43,199 bases of DNA, taken from NCBI GenBank assembly GCA_000955785.1, contig JYOD01000108.1, forward strand, positions 1-43,199, read 5' to 3'. The translations under genes and the position numbers were made by a program. The notes under the pieces were generated by a model. That model was not told the origin of the DNA. It did not search any database and was given only the letters and a program-made list of their open reading frames with translations. The DNA is from Burkholderiaceae bacterium 16. Its GTDB lineage: Bacteria; Pseudomonadota; Gammaproteobacteria; Burkholderiales; Burkholderiaceae. This document shows, one piece after another, positions 1 through 8,268 of this stretch (the stretch's first letter is position 1; each line of letters begins with the position of its first letter).

Positions 1-139
1 CCTCTGCCGGGATGCGATGACCCGTAGCGACCGCGGCAAGGCGCGCGGGGGCCGCGGTAAGGCTGGCGCCAGTACCGTAGGCGGCATGCGTCGGTCCGAC
101 CGTATCCGCGTCGATGGTGAAAGGTTGTGTCTCAGTCAT
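1..139 (-). CDS. Partial CDS, N-terminus only, function unrecognised
   Basis: An ATG at 139 reading leftwards follows a strong ribosome binding site (GGAAGGAGAC, about 5 bases upstream), and the frame stays open to the window edge (46 residues, beginning MTETQPFTIDADTVGPTHAA). The segment TARLAAVATGHRIPAE-like near its end loosely resembles the start of MmgE/PrpD-family proteins (LA-x-F-x-x-GLRxxDIPAE), but this is too short to assign. The start codon and RBS are what support a real gene; product identity is left open. Confidence 0.5.
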   Translation of the reverse strand, partial: MTETQPFTIDADTVGPTHAAYGTGASLTAAPARLAAVATGHRIPAE

Positions 140-1087
140 GTCGTTGTCTCCTTCCAGTGTCCGTTTTTTCTTGGTTTTAAGTTCATCAGACGGACATACT
201 GTATCGCTGGATGTAACTCTATCGAGCGACCTGATACATGTCAAGCTCACACTTGTTCCATGCTGCGGTCTCCTCGTAGCAAGTCAGTCAGCTGCTTCGC
301 TTCGAGGTCAGATAGCTGGCGCGTGGAGTAGTGGCATTTCACATCACAGCGGGACCACAGCTCGTTGTCCCTCTTCAGGCAGTCGCTTTCCGGACTGCTG
401 AATGTAGTGGTCTGTAGTCTCAGGCGGGAGGATGGCGTGACGACTCGAGTGTTGTCTGCCGTGTAGCTCGGCTGCCCGTGCGCAGGCATGGTGGTGCAGG
501 CCGGTGCCGCAATTGCGAGCCAGGTGCGCGCTTGGTGCCATGGAGTGGATTGGTATTGGGGAAAAGCTGAGTACCGATACAATGGTTCGCGCAATGACAT
601 GCTGCTCCGCGCAGGCTGCCGTCCAGATACAGCTTGCGCACATGGAACCGTTGTTGTTGCGGGCACGTCATGTTGATGTGCCGCCGAGCTCAAGTCGAAC
701 TTCGCCCGTACCGCTCCGGGCTTCTCGCAGGCCGACAATCACCGCCGGCGTTCCGGTCCAGTCAACACTTCAATTACCTCTTATTTGTTTTTTATTAAGA
801 GCGTAGTCGCGTTGCATCGGAAACGTTGGTGTGAGCCTCGCTGATTCGATGTATCTAAGCCTATCACCTATCTACTGTGGTGGGAGGGTGGATATTGCCT
901 AATCCAGTGTTTCCTGGCGCAGAACAATCAGTACGGCAAGGGGTCGAGTCGATGTGCCAATGTACCGGCGGCAGCGCGGCAGATTGCCAGGGCAGGTTGG
1001 AGCAGCTCGATTGGCATTGGCACGCGGAACGATATAGATGGCGACATCGGTGCTACCGACTACTCCTAGTCAAAACGTCGTGAAGCG
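140..1087. other. Gene-free, apparently decayed region
   Basis: No open frame here has both a plausible start and protein-like composition. Overlapping frames on both strands have erratic composition rich in Cys, Arg, Ser and His, typical of shadow translation. The base composition is lower in G+C than the operons further right. No terminator, tRNA or intact IS end was recognised. It presumably holds the promoter of the leftward gene starting at 139. Confidence 0.4.
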
Positions 1088-1180
1088 CTACGCCAGATAG
1101 TCGATCAGTAGCCTGACGGCCGGTAGCAGCCTGCGCCCGCATGGGAACACCGTATGAATGATCTCCCTCGCCGCACTGTG
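1088..1180 (-). pseudogene. LysR-type regulator remnant, C-terminal tail
   Basis: The last residues before the TAG at 1088-1090 read VFPCGRRLLPAVRLLIDYLA, which matches the typical end of LysR-family effector domains (P-x-x-R-x-L-x-x-x-VR-x-x-(I/V)D-(Y/F)-L). Upstream in the same frame the sequence quickly stops resembling a LysR protein and no helix-turn-helix domain is found before the next gene. This therefore looks like the stump of a regulator whose body was deleted or has decayed, probably once divergent from the VOC gene at 1643. Confidence 0.4.
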
Positions 1181-1642
1181 CATTGCAACCATGTCATCGG
1201 TTGGGGCCGGCAGTTCGCCGCGCTGGCCTGATGATTGCGCGGATGCCGGTCCCCGGAGGGGGCATTGTTCGACAGAGAAGAACGCCGTTTTCGGCAATAG
1301 GCGTATGTAAAGGCGGTGTTCCGGTGCTACTCTTCGCACCCGGCACGCACTCGCTGAAAGACAACCAGTCGGACTAGCGTGGACAGTGATGTGCCGGGAC
1401 CTGACTTCAAATGCACGACTCGTCAGCCTGCGGGCCAATCCGCTTCGCTCCGGCAGTCCACATCGTTGGTCCGGCGGCGGGGTGCATCCGGATGATTGCC
1501 CTCGCAAGCCAGGCGACGGGACTACGCGATGTGCACGGCTTTGCCGCTGCGCAGAGAGCTGAGTTGTGCGCTTGCGGCACAGCGTCCGGACAATCGATGT
1601 GCCGCCTGCTCTCGGCTGGAGCAGTGCAGAGGAGCAGGGAAG

Positions 1643-2593
1643 ATGCATGAAGAGATGTCAAACATGGGTGAGTTGGCTGGCATACATTCGATTGACCACT
1701 TTGGCCTTGTTGTACCGGACCTTCGCGTTGCAACAGAATTCTTCTGGGCATTCGGGCTCGACGTAGTCGAGATTCCCGGCAGCAATCTGGAGTTGCGCGC
1801 TGGCGGTACACAACGCTGTTGGGCTCGCATTTTCCCCGGGTGGTCGAGAACCCTGGCGTATATCGCGTTCCGCTGCTTCCAAGAAGACTTCGAGAGAATA
1901 TGCACGCAGATTGTTCGTGCGGGCGGTACTCCAGCGACGCCGTTTCCCGAAGCGCCACCCGACGGCTACTGGTTTCGTGACATCGTTGGAAATCTTGTCC
2001 AGCTACGTCAGGGGCCCATCGATGCACCGGTGAAACTCGACCGAGGTGTCGTCTCGACAGCACTGAAACGCGATGACGTAGCGAGGAATGTGCTGATCCG
2101 TAGCGAAACTAGAGAGGTCCAGCCTTTGCGTTTGTCACATGTGATGCTCTTCGTGCCCCGGATGGAGGCGGTTATGGCGTTCTATGTTCAGGGCCTCGGC
2201 ATGCGAATCACCGACAGCGCGGACGGGTTGGTCGGGTATATGCATGCAATGCATGGAAGTGACCATCACATAGTTGCCTTTGCGGCGTCCTCGGCGACAG
2301 GGTGGCATCACAGTTCCTGGGAGGTCCCGGACATGGACGACGTGGGAAGTGGTGCGACGCAGATGAGGGCAGCGGGTTTTTGCGACGGTTGGGGCGTTGG
2401 TAGACACATCCTTGGCTCCAACTACTTCTACTATGCAAGAGATCCGTGGGGTTCCTTCTGTGAGTACGCCGCTCACATTGACTATATTCCGGCGGGTGTC
2501 GATTGGAAGGAGCGAACCCATGGTCGAGACGAGATCCTGTACATATGGGGACCTGACTCGCCTTCGGACTTTACGGTCAATTCCGAGGTCTGA
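1643..2593 (+). CDS. Two-domain VOC protein, candidate type I extradiol dioxygenase
   Basis: 316 residues if read from the ATG at 1643, which follows GGAGCAGGGAAG; the open frame extends further upstream but without coding character. Two vicinal-oxygen-chelate modules are visible: residues about 14-125 (IDHFGLVVPDL...) and 160-285 (LSHVMLFVPRM...). The C-terminal module carries a 2-His-1-carboxylate set at H166, H223 (GWHHSSWEV) and E274 (DPWGSFCEY), with H223-E274 spacing close to that of BphC-type enzymes. The DPWG-x-x-x-E segment matches the catechol 2,3-dioxygenase signature except for one Tyr where Leu/Ile/Val/Met/Phe is usual. Family knowledge: such enzymes cleave catechols meta to the hydroxyls using Fe(II). 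The substrate is unknown. It stands alone, followed by pirin after 167 bases. It could instead be another VOC enzyme such as a hydrolase or epimerase. Confidence 0.75.
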   Translation: MHEEMSNMGELAGIHSIDHFGLVVPDLRVATEFFWAFGLDVVEIPGSNLELRAGGTQRCWARIFPGWSRTLAYIAFRCFQEDFERICTQIVRAGGTPATPFPEAPPDGYWFRDIVGNLVQLRQGPIDAPVKLDRGVVSTALKRDDVARNVLIRSETREVQPLRLSHVMLFVPRMEAVMAFYVQGLGMRITDSADGLVGYMHAMHGSDHHIVAFAASSATGWHHSSWEVPDMDDVGSGATQMRAAGFCDGWGVGRHILGSNYFYYARDPWGSFCEYAAHIDYIPAGVDWKERTHGRDEILYIWGPDSPSDFTVNSEV

Positions 2594-2760
2594 CGATGGG
2601 TGCTGTGGGAGCGGGCCGCGGGTCTTGCACGGGACGCGTGGGTCCATCGTTCACGTAGTAGGACTCTGTAGCCCGATTTGGCAGACTACCGGGAAGGCCG
2701 CATCCCTCCTATGCTTACCGCAAATGACGCGATTGAATCCAATCGCCCTTGGAGATTCAC

Positions 2761-3627
2761 ATGAAGCGAGTCCTTGGCGTGTACAGCGCGCCGCCCCGTC
2801 ACTGGGTGGGAGATGGCTTCCCGGTGCGGTCGATGTTTTCTTACCAGACCATTGGAAGACACCTCAGTCCGTTCCTGCTGTTCGATTATGCAGGGCCGGC
2901 CGACTTCACCCCTGCCGACCGGCCACGCGGGGTCGGCCAGCACCCCCACCGCGGCTTCGAGACGGTTACGATCGTCTACAAGGGGGAGGTGGCACACCGT
3001 GATTCGACAGGGCGGGGTGGCGTCATTGGTCCAGGCGATGTGCAATGGATGACGGCGGGCGCCGGCATTCTGCATGAGGAATTCCATTCCCCGGCCTTCA
3101 CCCAATCCGGTGGCGCGCTGGAGATGGTACAACTCTGGGTGAATCTGCCTGCCAGGGACAAGATGACCGAGCCCGGCTACCAGGCTATTCTCGACCGGGA
3201 CATTCCTGCCGTAACGCTGCCGAACGGCGCCGGGACGGTTCGAGTGATTGCGGGCGAGTATGCCGGTCACGCAGGCCCCGCGCAAACCTTCTCGCCGATG
3301 CATGTCTGGGACCTGCGATTGGCGCAAGGCAGCAGCAACGAACTGTCGCTTCCGGACGGTTGGAGCACGGCACTCGTAATCCTGCGAGGTTCGGTGCTCG
3401 TGAATGGCGATACGGAGGCACGCGATGCGCAAATGATCGTACTGGACCGAGCAGGGCTGGACATATCGATCCAGGCCAGTAGCGATACCGTCGCACTTCT
3501 TTTGAGCGGCGAGCCTATTGATGAGCCTATCGTGGGTTACGGTCCCTTCGTGATGAACAGCCAGGAAGAAATTGTCCAGGCCTATTCCGACTTCAACAGT
3601 GGTCGCTTTGGTCTGATGCAAGGATAG
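2761..3627 (+). CDS. Pirin family protein
   Basis: 288 residues, a normal length for bacterial pirins. ATG at 2761 follows GGAGA at 2751-2755; a TTG four codons upstream is in frame but lies over the RBS. Bicupin fold signatures are clear: H61-P-H63-RGFETVTIVYKG and AGAGILH105-E-E107, the four metal ligands of pirin (His, His, His, Glu), followed by the EMVQLWVNLP segment and a second cupin domain after about residue 165. Some bacterial pirins have quercetin 2,3-dioxygenase activity and others act as redox-sensing partners; which applies cannot be read from sequence. It lies between a ring-cleavage-like VOC gene and an isochorismatase-family hydrolase, both on the same strand. Confidence 0.9.
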   Translation: MKRVLGVYSAPPRHWVGDGFPVRSMFSYQTIGRHLSPFLLFDYAGPADFTPADRPRGVGQHPHRGFETVTIVYKGEVAHRDSTGRGGVIGPGDVQWMTAGAGILHEEFHSPAFTQSGGALEMVQLWVNLPARDKMTEPGYQAILDRDIPAVTLPNGAGTVRVIAGEYAGHAGPAQTFSPMHVWDLRLAQGSSNELSLPDGWSTALVILRGSVLVNGDTEARDAQMIVLDRAGLDISIQASSDTVALLLSGEPIDEPIVGYGPFVMNSQEEIVQAYSDFNSGRFGLMQG

Positions 3628-3632
3628 TTCCT

Positions 3633-3658
3633 GTTCTGCCGCCTCGGAGCGGCAGAAC
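3633..3658 (+). terminator. Perfect 10-bp hairpin between pirin and hydrolase genes
   Basis: GTTCTGCCGC and GCGGCAGAAC form a perfect 10-bp stem around the loop CTCGGA, beginning 5 bases after the pirin stop. There is no U-tract, so it may stabilise the pirin message or weaken read-through rather than act as a full intrinsic terminator. Confidence 0.5.
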
Positions 3659-3707
3659 ATTCTAAAGTTGGTGCCGATGCACCGTTCACCCCTCAAGGAG
3701 AAGCACG

Positions 3708-4385
3708 ATGAGCACACCTGCGAACTTCAATGGGCAGCGCCCCGTTATCGATCCCAGCGATGCGGCCATGCTGTTGATCGACCATCAGAGCGGCTTGTTC
3801 CAGACTGTAGGCGATATGCCCATGCTGGAACTGCGGGCCCGTGCCGCTGCATTGGCGAAGATGGCCACGCTTACCAAGCTGCCGGTCATCACGACGGCTT
3901 CAGTGCCGCAGGGGCCCAATGGTCCCCTAATCCCTGAAATCCATGAAAACGCGCCGCATGCCCAGTATGTCGCCCGCAAAGGCGAGATCAATGCTTGGGA
4001 CAATCCGGATTTCGTGGCAGCGGTGAAGGCGACCGGCCGCAAGACGCTTATTATCGCGGGCACCATTACGAGCGTGTGCATGGCCTTCCCCTCGATTAGC
4101 GCGGTCGCGGATGGCTACAGGGTTTTTGCGGTAGTCGATGCGTCCGGCACGTACTCGAAGATGGCCCAGGAGATCACGCTTGCCCGGGTTGTACAAGCCG
4201 GGGTGGTTCCCATGGATACCGCCGCGGTTGCTTCGGAACTGCAGAGAACCTGGCACCGGGACGATGCCATGCAGTGGGCCGAGATCTACACCAAGATCTT
4301 CCCGGCGTACCAATTGCTGATCGAGAGCTATACCAAGGCCCAGAACGTCGTGAAGGACAGCGAGGTGCTGGACTCCGCTCGCTGA
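3708..4385 (+). CDS. Isochorismatase-family cysteine hydrolase (YcaC-like)
   Basis: 225 residues from the ATG at 3708, preceded by AAGGAGAAGCACG. The cysteine hydrolase triad of the family is visible: D25 (MLLIDHQSG), K91 (VARKGEINAW) and C124 (TITSVCMAF), with the cis-peptide region before the Cys. The pattern resembles YcaC and related hydrolases of unknown substrate more than true isochorismatases, and no siderophore genes are nearby. Members hydrolyse amide, imide or enol-ether bonds of small molecules. It lies 80 bases after pirin and may share its promoter, separated by the hairpin at 3633. Family assignment is firm; the substrate is not. Confidence 0.88.
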   Translation: MSTPANFNGQRPVIDPSDAAMLLIDHQSGLFQTVGDMPMLELRARAAALAKMATLTKLPVITTASVPQGPNGPLIPEIHENAPHAQYVARKGEINAWDNPDFVAAVKATGRKTLIIAGTITSVCMAFPSISAVADGYRVFAVVDASGTYSKMAQEITLARVVQAGVVPMDTAAVASELQRTWHRDDAMQWAEIYTKIFPAYQLLIESYTKAQNVVKDSEVLDSAR

Positions 4386-4457
4386 TCGTCCGTGCAACCG
4401 CTGTGTGAGAGATCGTTATGTCTTTTACACAGTTGGTCGCCAATTAGCTCAAGCACC

Positions 4458-4498
4458 AGGCCGGCACCGGATATTTGACCCATCACCCGTGCCGGCCT
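4458..4498 (+). terminator. Hairpin downstream of the YcaC-like gene
   Basis: AGGCCGGCAC and GTGCCGGCCT are perfect 10-bp arms separated by 21 bases, 72 bases after the stop of the hydrolase. There is no T-run, so it is only a possible transcription stop or mRNA-stabilising structure. Confidence 0.35.
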
Positions 4499-4941
4499 TC
4501 AACAATTCACTCGCTTTACGAACGAGTCCTCCAAAGTCAACCCCAAAAGCACCTTTCTAGCGTGCCGGTGCCCAGCCTGATTGCAGGCGCTACGCCGCCG
4601 ATGACCCGTCGACTCGCGCCATGTTCGCTCCCTCGTTGGCCACACATCGGGAAACTTCATGAAGCGACCTTCCACGCGACGAACGCCCCTCCTTCTTCCA
4701 CGGGCAGTATTCCATGCGATCACGTCGTTCCAAATGTGGAACGCAGATATGCGCTGGCGGCATCTATTCGACCGCTTGCGCTGAAAGCATACTTCCGGAT
4801 TTTTGCGCGGAGCCCGCCCTGGAGGTGCGCGAACCTGGGGAGTGCTTGGCACGGCGATGAAATCCTCATGGTTCGTGTTCACTTTCAGCGCCGCGCAACG
4901 TGTCACCAAAAGCAAGAATTACTTTTCATAAGGCTTTAGTC
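4499..4941. other. 443-base stretch without a recognisable gene
   Basis: Frames open across this stretch on both strands but have no start with a ribosome binding site and no protein-like pattern. It probably holds the promoter of the pagL-like gene; no clear -35/-10 pair was identified. Confidence 0.35.
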
Positions 4942-5508
4942 ATGCTTCGTTCTGTCATCTCCATCATCCTGCTTTCCTGTGCGGTTGCCAGCGGCGCTGC
5001 GGGTGCTGCGCCCACCGGCGAGGACGCCGCGTGGTTCGAGCCGGTTCGTCTTGGGGTCGCATTGGGTGCGGGAGCTGAGGCTTCGATTGCACGCCTGGAG
5101 ACACGATGGAACTTGAAGAACGACCTTTGGGCGACGAGCTCGCAGTCAGTTCGTGTCCGCCTGGGTCTCGAGGCTTCCGTGGGTGGCTGGAATCCACATG
5201 GGGACAACAGCAACTTGATGGGCGATCTGGGCTTTACGCCCATCTTCCGAGTCCAAGGGGCGGGCCGCTCGGGTCTCTTCGCGGAGATTGGTGCCGGCAT
5301 GCACCTACTGTCCCGGGCGCGCATCTCGGACTCCAAGGTCTTCTCGACGGCGTTTCAGTTTGGCGATCGCATTGCGGCGGGCTACCGGTTTGGCGATGCG
5401 CTCGACTCGGAACTGGCGGTGCGTTTCCAGCACTACTCCAACGCCGGCATCAAGGAGCCCAACCCCGGTATCAACTTTTACATGCTCCAGTACTCGGCAA
5501 GTTTCTAA
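4942..5508 (+). CDS. pagL: PagL-like lipid A 3-O-deacylase (outer membrane)
   Basis: 188 residues from the ATG at 4942; the earlier in-frame start at 4900 is unlikely because the hydrophobic signal peptide (LRSVISIILLSCAVASGAAG) begins directly after 4942. Residues 1-23 form a cleavable signal peptide; the rest alternates as beta strands and ends in Phe, as outer membrane barrels do. The family hallmark H164-Y-S166-N is present in RFQHYSNAGIKEPNPG. PagL removes the 3-O acyl chain of lipid A. In the Pseudomonas enzyme the third active-site residue is a Glu 14 residues after the His; here that position is Asn (N178), so activity is uncertain. A truncated second copy lies at 6605-6844. Confidence 0.8.
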   Translation: MLRSVISIILLSCAVASGAAGAAPTGEDAAWFEPVRLGVALGAGAEASIARLETRWNLKNDLWATSSQSVRVRLGLEASVGGWNPHGDNSNLMGDLGFTPIFRVQGAGRSGLFAEIGAGMHLLSRARISDSKVFSTAFQFGDRIAAGYRFGDALDSELAVRFQHYSNAGIKEPNPGINFYMLQYSASF

Positions 5509-5640
5509 GATTAATGTCGCGTTCGCATGCGGCCGGCTCACCGCATCCGTGATCGTGACAAGTACCAGGGCACCACCAATTCTGGCCGCGTAGCGCAAGG
5601 CGCTGCAGGCGCCAGTCTCGTCCATTCGCCTCGCAATATA

Positions 5641-5658
5641 TATAATAGTGGCTACTAT
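5641..5658 (+). promoter_or_regulatory. -10 element overlapping an inverted repeat before the FadR-type gene
   Basis: A consensus -10 hexamer TATAAT (5641-5646) overlaps the inverted repeat ATAGT-GGCT-ACTAT (5645-5658), 20 bases before the GntR-family start. FadR-subfamily operators often contain GT...AC half-sites, so this fits an autoregulatory operator. No good -35 was seen. Confidence 0.45.
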
Positions 5659-5678
5659 CTATCATTCTGCGAGGCCAT

Positions 5679-6473
5679 ATGGGGCCGAGAGCGAAGTCAG
5701 CAAAGACCGTAGCGGGCGAAGTCGCTGCTGCTTCGCCGGAACCGGCGGAGCTGGGCGGCCGCACGTGGGCTTCCCTCGTCGAGCAGTCGGTGCGGGAGGA
5801 CATCATCAACGGCAAGCTGCCGGCGGGCAGCAAGCTGCGTCTGAAGGAGCTTGCCGAGCTTTATCAGGCGGGCGTGATACCGCTGCGTGAGGCCCTGTCG
5901 CGGCTGTGCGCGACGGGCTTCGTGCTGGCCATCGACCAGAAGGGTTTCCGCGTGGCGCCGCTGTCCGCGGAAGAACTCCTGGACCTCACGCGCGTTCGGC
6001 AGCAAATTGACGCCAGTGCGCTGCACGATGCGATCGAGGCCGGCGATATCGCCTGGGAAGCGGAAGTCGTCGCCGCCCATCACCGGCTGACCCGTATTCC
6101 GATGGTGCTGCCCGGCAAGGACGGTGCCCTCAATCCCGAATGGGAAGAGGCGCACGCCGGGTTTAACGAGGTACTGGTGTCCGGCTGCCGCTCGGCTTGG
6201 CTGCGGCGGTTTTCGATCACGCTGCGGGACCAGACCGCCCGCTATCGCTTCCTCTCGCTCGCCGTGCCCAAGGCGGCACGTACGCGCGATGTGGCGGCGG
6301 AGCACGAGGCCATTGTCAACGCGATCGTCGCGCGCAACGCGCGGGTCGCGTGCCGGCTTCTCGCCGATCATTTCCAGGCGACCACGGAACTTGTGCTGAA
6401 GTACATGCAACAGCGAAAGGCGAAGGCAGCGCCCGCACGCAAGCCGGCCGTGGCCACCGAACTGGCCGCCTGA
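5679..6473 (+). CDS. GntR family regulator, FadR subfamily (FCD domain)
   Basis: 264 residues. A Pro/Ala-rich N-terminal extension (about 25 residues) precedes a winged helix-turn-helix: REDIINGKLPAGSKLRLKEL, then VIPLREALSRL and the wing KGFRVAPLS. An all-helical FCD effector domain follows (about 95-245; EHEAIVNAIVARNARVA, ADHF), and the tail is Lys/Ala-rich. In many FCD domains a metal site uses D-x-x-FH; here the corresponding segment reads HAGFNEVL, with Asn in place of His, so ligand or metal binding may differ. These regulators usually control carboxylic acid catabolism. The adjacent genes are pagL-like, so its target is not evident. A palindrome at its promoter suggests autoregulation. 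Confidence 0.88.
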   Translation: MGPRAKSAKTVAGEVAAASPEPAELGGRTWASLVEQSVREDIINGKLPAGSKLRLKELAELYQAGVIPLREALSRLCATGFVLAIDQKGFRVAPLSAEELLDLTRVRQQIDASALHDAIEAGDIAWEAEVVAAHHRLTRIPMVLPGKDGALNPEWEEAHAGFNEVLVSGCRSAWLRRFSITLRDQTARYRFLSLAVPKAARTRDVAAEHEAIVNAIVARNARVACRLLADHFQATTELVLKYMQQRKAKAAPARKPAVATELAA

Positions 6474-6604
6474 GTGACCACCTGAGGCGTTCGCGCGCCT
6501 GCCGCCCGGCGCGCCGATCCCACGAATTGTTCTGGAGCGGATGGCGCTGCCCCATGAATGCAAATGCCAGTAACAGAACGCCGCGCACTGGTAGGACATC
6601 TTGA

Positions 6605-6844
6605 GCAGCGCCCCGCTTCGAAGCGCCAGTGTGCTTTCACGTGCTGAGCCATACGGAGATCGCCAATGGCCACTTCATGGGCTCGGCGTTCCTGTTCGCG
6701 GACATGATTGGTGTGGGCGTGGCGTTCGGCAAGCGCCGGCGCTTTTCTGTGAGCTACCGCTTCCAGCACCTTTCCAATGCCGGCATCAAGCAGCCCAACC
6801 CGGGGACGGACTTCAGTCTGGGCTACGTGCGCTGTCGGTTCTGA
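6605..6844 (+). pseudogene. Truncated PagL-like gene, C-terminal half
   Basis: In frame with no credible start (TGA at 6602-6604, GTG at 6629), the sequence reads FHVLSHTEIANGHFMGSAFL...FADMIGVGVAFG, then FSVSYRFQHLSNAGIKQPNPGTDF and an outer-membrane-type Phe terminus. This aligns with residues about 118-188 of the intact homologue at 4942-5508, including H-x-S-N. The signal peptide and first strands are missing, so this is the remains of a paralogue cut on its 5' side. At the position of the PagL catalytic Glu it has Asp. Its 3' end overlaps the converging TetR gene by 22 bases. Confidence 0.65.
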
Positions 6845-7518
6845 CCCACGGGGAGTACTTCCGCGGGGGCTTGATCTGCCATGATCAGAGCGATGGCGTC
6901 ATTGACCAGCGCGTCCGTTTCGCTGTCGTCCGGACGCACGCCGGTAGCCAGGGTCCGGTGCAGCACGCTGGCCAGCACCATGCCGTGGAAGAGCCGGGCA
7001 CTGACTTCCGGGCTGGCTGACAGCCGTGCGCCGGCCGCTTGTGACGTGGCGAGAAAGCCGGCGACATAGGCGCAGGTTGCCGCGGGGCCGCGTGTGTACC
7101 ACGCACTGCCGAGGGCCGGAAAGCGCCGCGATTCCGCGAAGATGAGCCGCAGGAATGCCAGATGGCGTTCCTCGAGCAAGGACTGCAGGAAGCTGTGCGC
7201 GATCTTCTGAAGGCCCTGCGCGGCGTTGCAGCGCGACAGGTCCAGACTCGTCTCGGTCTTCTCGAGGAAGCAGTCACAGAGCCTTTCCACCACGGCCACG
7301 AAGAGCCCGTCCTTGCCCCCAAAATAGCTGTAAACATTGGTCTTCGAGCCACCGCACGCCTTGACGATCTCGTCGAGGCTGACGCCGTCGTAGCCGTGCT
7401 CGAGGAACATGTCTGCGGCGATGCTCAGAATAAGTGCGCGTTTCTCTTCACCCCGGCGCGTCATGCGCAAGGGCGGGCGATGAGGAACGTTGGCGGAGGC
7501 GCTCGGTGCTGATTCCAT
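6823..7518 (-). CDS. TetR/AcrR family transcriptional regulator
   Basis: 231 residues. The N-terminal helix-turn-helix is typical: EEKRALILSIAADMFLEHGY, then VSLDEIVKACGGSKTNVYSYFGG-KDGLF (about residues 23-70). The C-terminal half is helical and resembles the AefR-type ligand domain (FLRLIFAESRRFPALGSAWY). The gene reads away from the small secreted-protein gene at 7784, and the intervening DNA carries a perfect palindrome (7669-7683), the expected layout for a repressor controlling itself and its neighbour. Its 3' end runs 22 bases into the truncated pagL copy, so its C-terminus may have been modified by the rearrangement. The ligand is unknown. Confidence 0.9.
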   Translation of the reverse strand: MESAPSASANVPHRPPLRMTRRGEEKRALILSIAADMFLEHGYDGVSLDEIVKACGGSKTNVYSYFGGKDGLFVAVVERLCDCFLEKTETSLDLSRCNAAQGLQKIAHSFLQSLLEERHLAFLRLIFAESRRFPALGSAWYTRGPAATCAYVAGFLATSQAAGARLSASPEVSARLFHGMVLASVLHRTLATGVRPDDSETDALVNDAIALIMADQAPAEVLPVGQNRQRT

Positions 7519-7668
7519 TCAGTTGCCAGGTTTGAAAAAGGTTGGTCGCCGGCGCCATGCTCAGTGGCGTCGGCCCCCGCGCAGTCTACCAAAAGGCCCG
7601 GCGGCGGGACCCGCAGCGAGCGGCGGTGACTTCAAAAAATCCGAAGGCTATCTTCCAAACAAAATAGT

Positions 7669-7683
7669 ACCATACGGTATGGT
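7669..7683. promoter_or_regulatory. Perfect TetR-type operator palindrome
   Basis: ACCATAC-G-GTATGGT is a perfect 7-bp inverted repeat around one base, between the divergent tetR (start 7518) and the small secreted-protein gene (start 7784). A -10-like TATAGT follows at 7690-7695, so a bound repressor would cover the -35 to -10 region of the rightward promoter. Confidence 0.7.
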
Positions 7684-7783
7684 TTGATGTATAGTTGATT
7701 CCGTGAGCAGTGCTTTGTCGTGGCCGGTGTTCAGCGCTCGATACGGCGGATGCTCTTCCCTTCGGATTTCAAAGGAGCAAGTG

Positions 7784-8071
7784 ATGAAAACGGCAATGAT
7801 TGGTGCAGTGGCGATGCTGGTGATGGCTTCCGCAGCCCAGGCAGCAGTGCGGTCGCCGGATGTCTACACGGATGGCGCGCGTGCGGCACATGCCTCGCTG
7901 CCCGTGGCCGAGGCGCTGCAGCGCTCGCAGGCCGGCCGGCTGGCGGACGAGCAGTTCCGCAAGATCGCCGTGCGCAAGGCAGACCCGTACCTGGATGGTG
8001 CTGCCCGACCGGTCGACCCTTTCACCGACGGCGCGGTGCGCCAGGTCGACATCGATGACCGGCGGTCCTAG
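7784..8071 (+). CDS. Small secreted protein with D-x-(Y/F)-x-DGA repeats
   Basis: 95 residues from ATG 7784, preceded by AAAGGAG (7771-7777). A clear signal peptide (MKTAMIGAVAMLVMASAAQA) is cleaved after AQA. The mature part holds three copies of a short motif: DVYTDGAR, DPYLDGAAR and DPFTDGAVR, the last two adjacent near the C-terminus. No known domain was recognised. The motif is acidic and could bind a cation, but this is only a guess. Its promoter region carries the TetR palindrome, so expression is probably inducible. It is followed by 200 bases without a gene. Confidence 0.75.
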   Translation: MKTAMIGAVAMLVMASAAQAAVRSPDVYTDGARAAHASLPVAEALQRSQAGRLADEQFRKIAVRKADPYLDGAARPVDPFTDGAVRQVDIDDRRS

Positions 8072-8268
8072 AAGAGATATGTTGGAATGGTCAAGGTACC
8101 GGCATTCAGCGGAATCCGAAGTTTCCCCGACCGCACCGCCAGCCGCACCTGCCGACGGCAAGCCTACGGAGGAAAAAGCCTGCCCCCGGCCATCCCGGTT
8201 TGGCCGCTGAGGCGCAGGCCCGATACGATGCGGGCGCGCTCCAATGCCGGAATCCTCCGGCGGCCGTC

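Noticed and set aside
247..738. Long open frames on the minus strand between 0.25 and 0.74 kb
   Set aside because: No ribosome binding site, erratic Cys/Arg/Ser-rich composition, and several overlapping frames of similar length; no family pattern.
4475..4939. 154-codon open frame between the YcaC-like and pagL-like genes
   Set aside because: It begins over the hairpin at 4458-4498, lacks an RBS and has no protein-like pattern.
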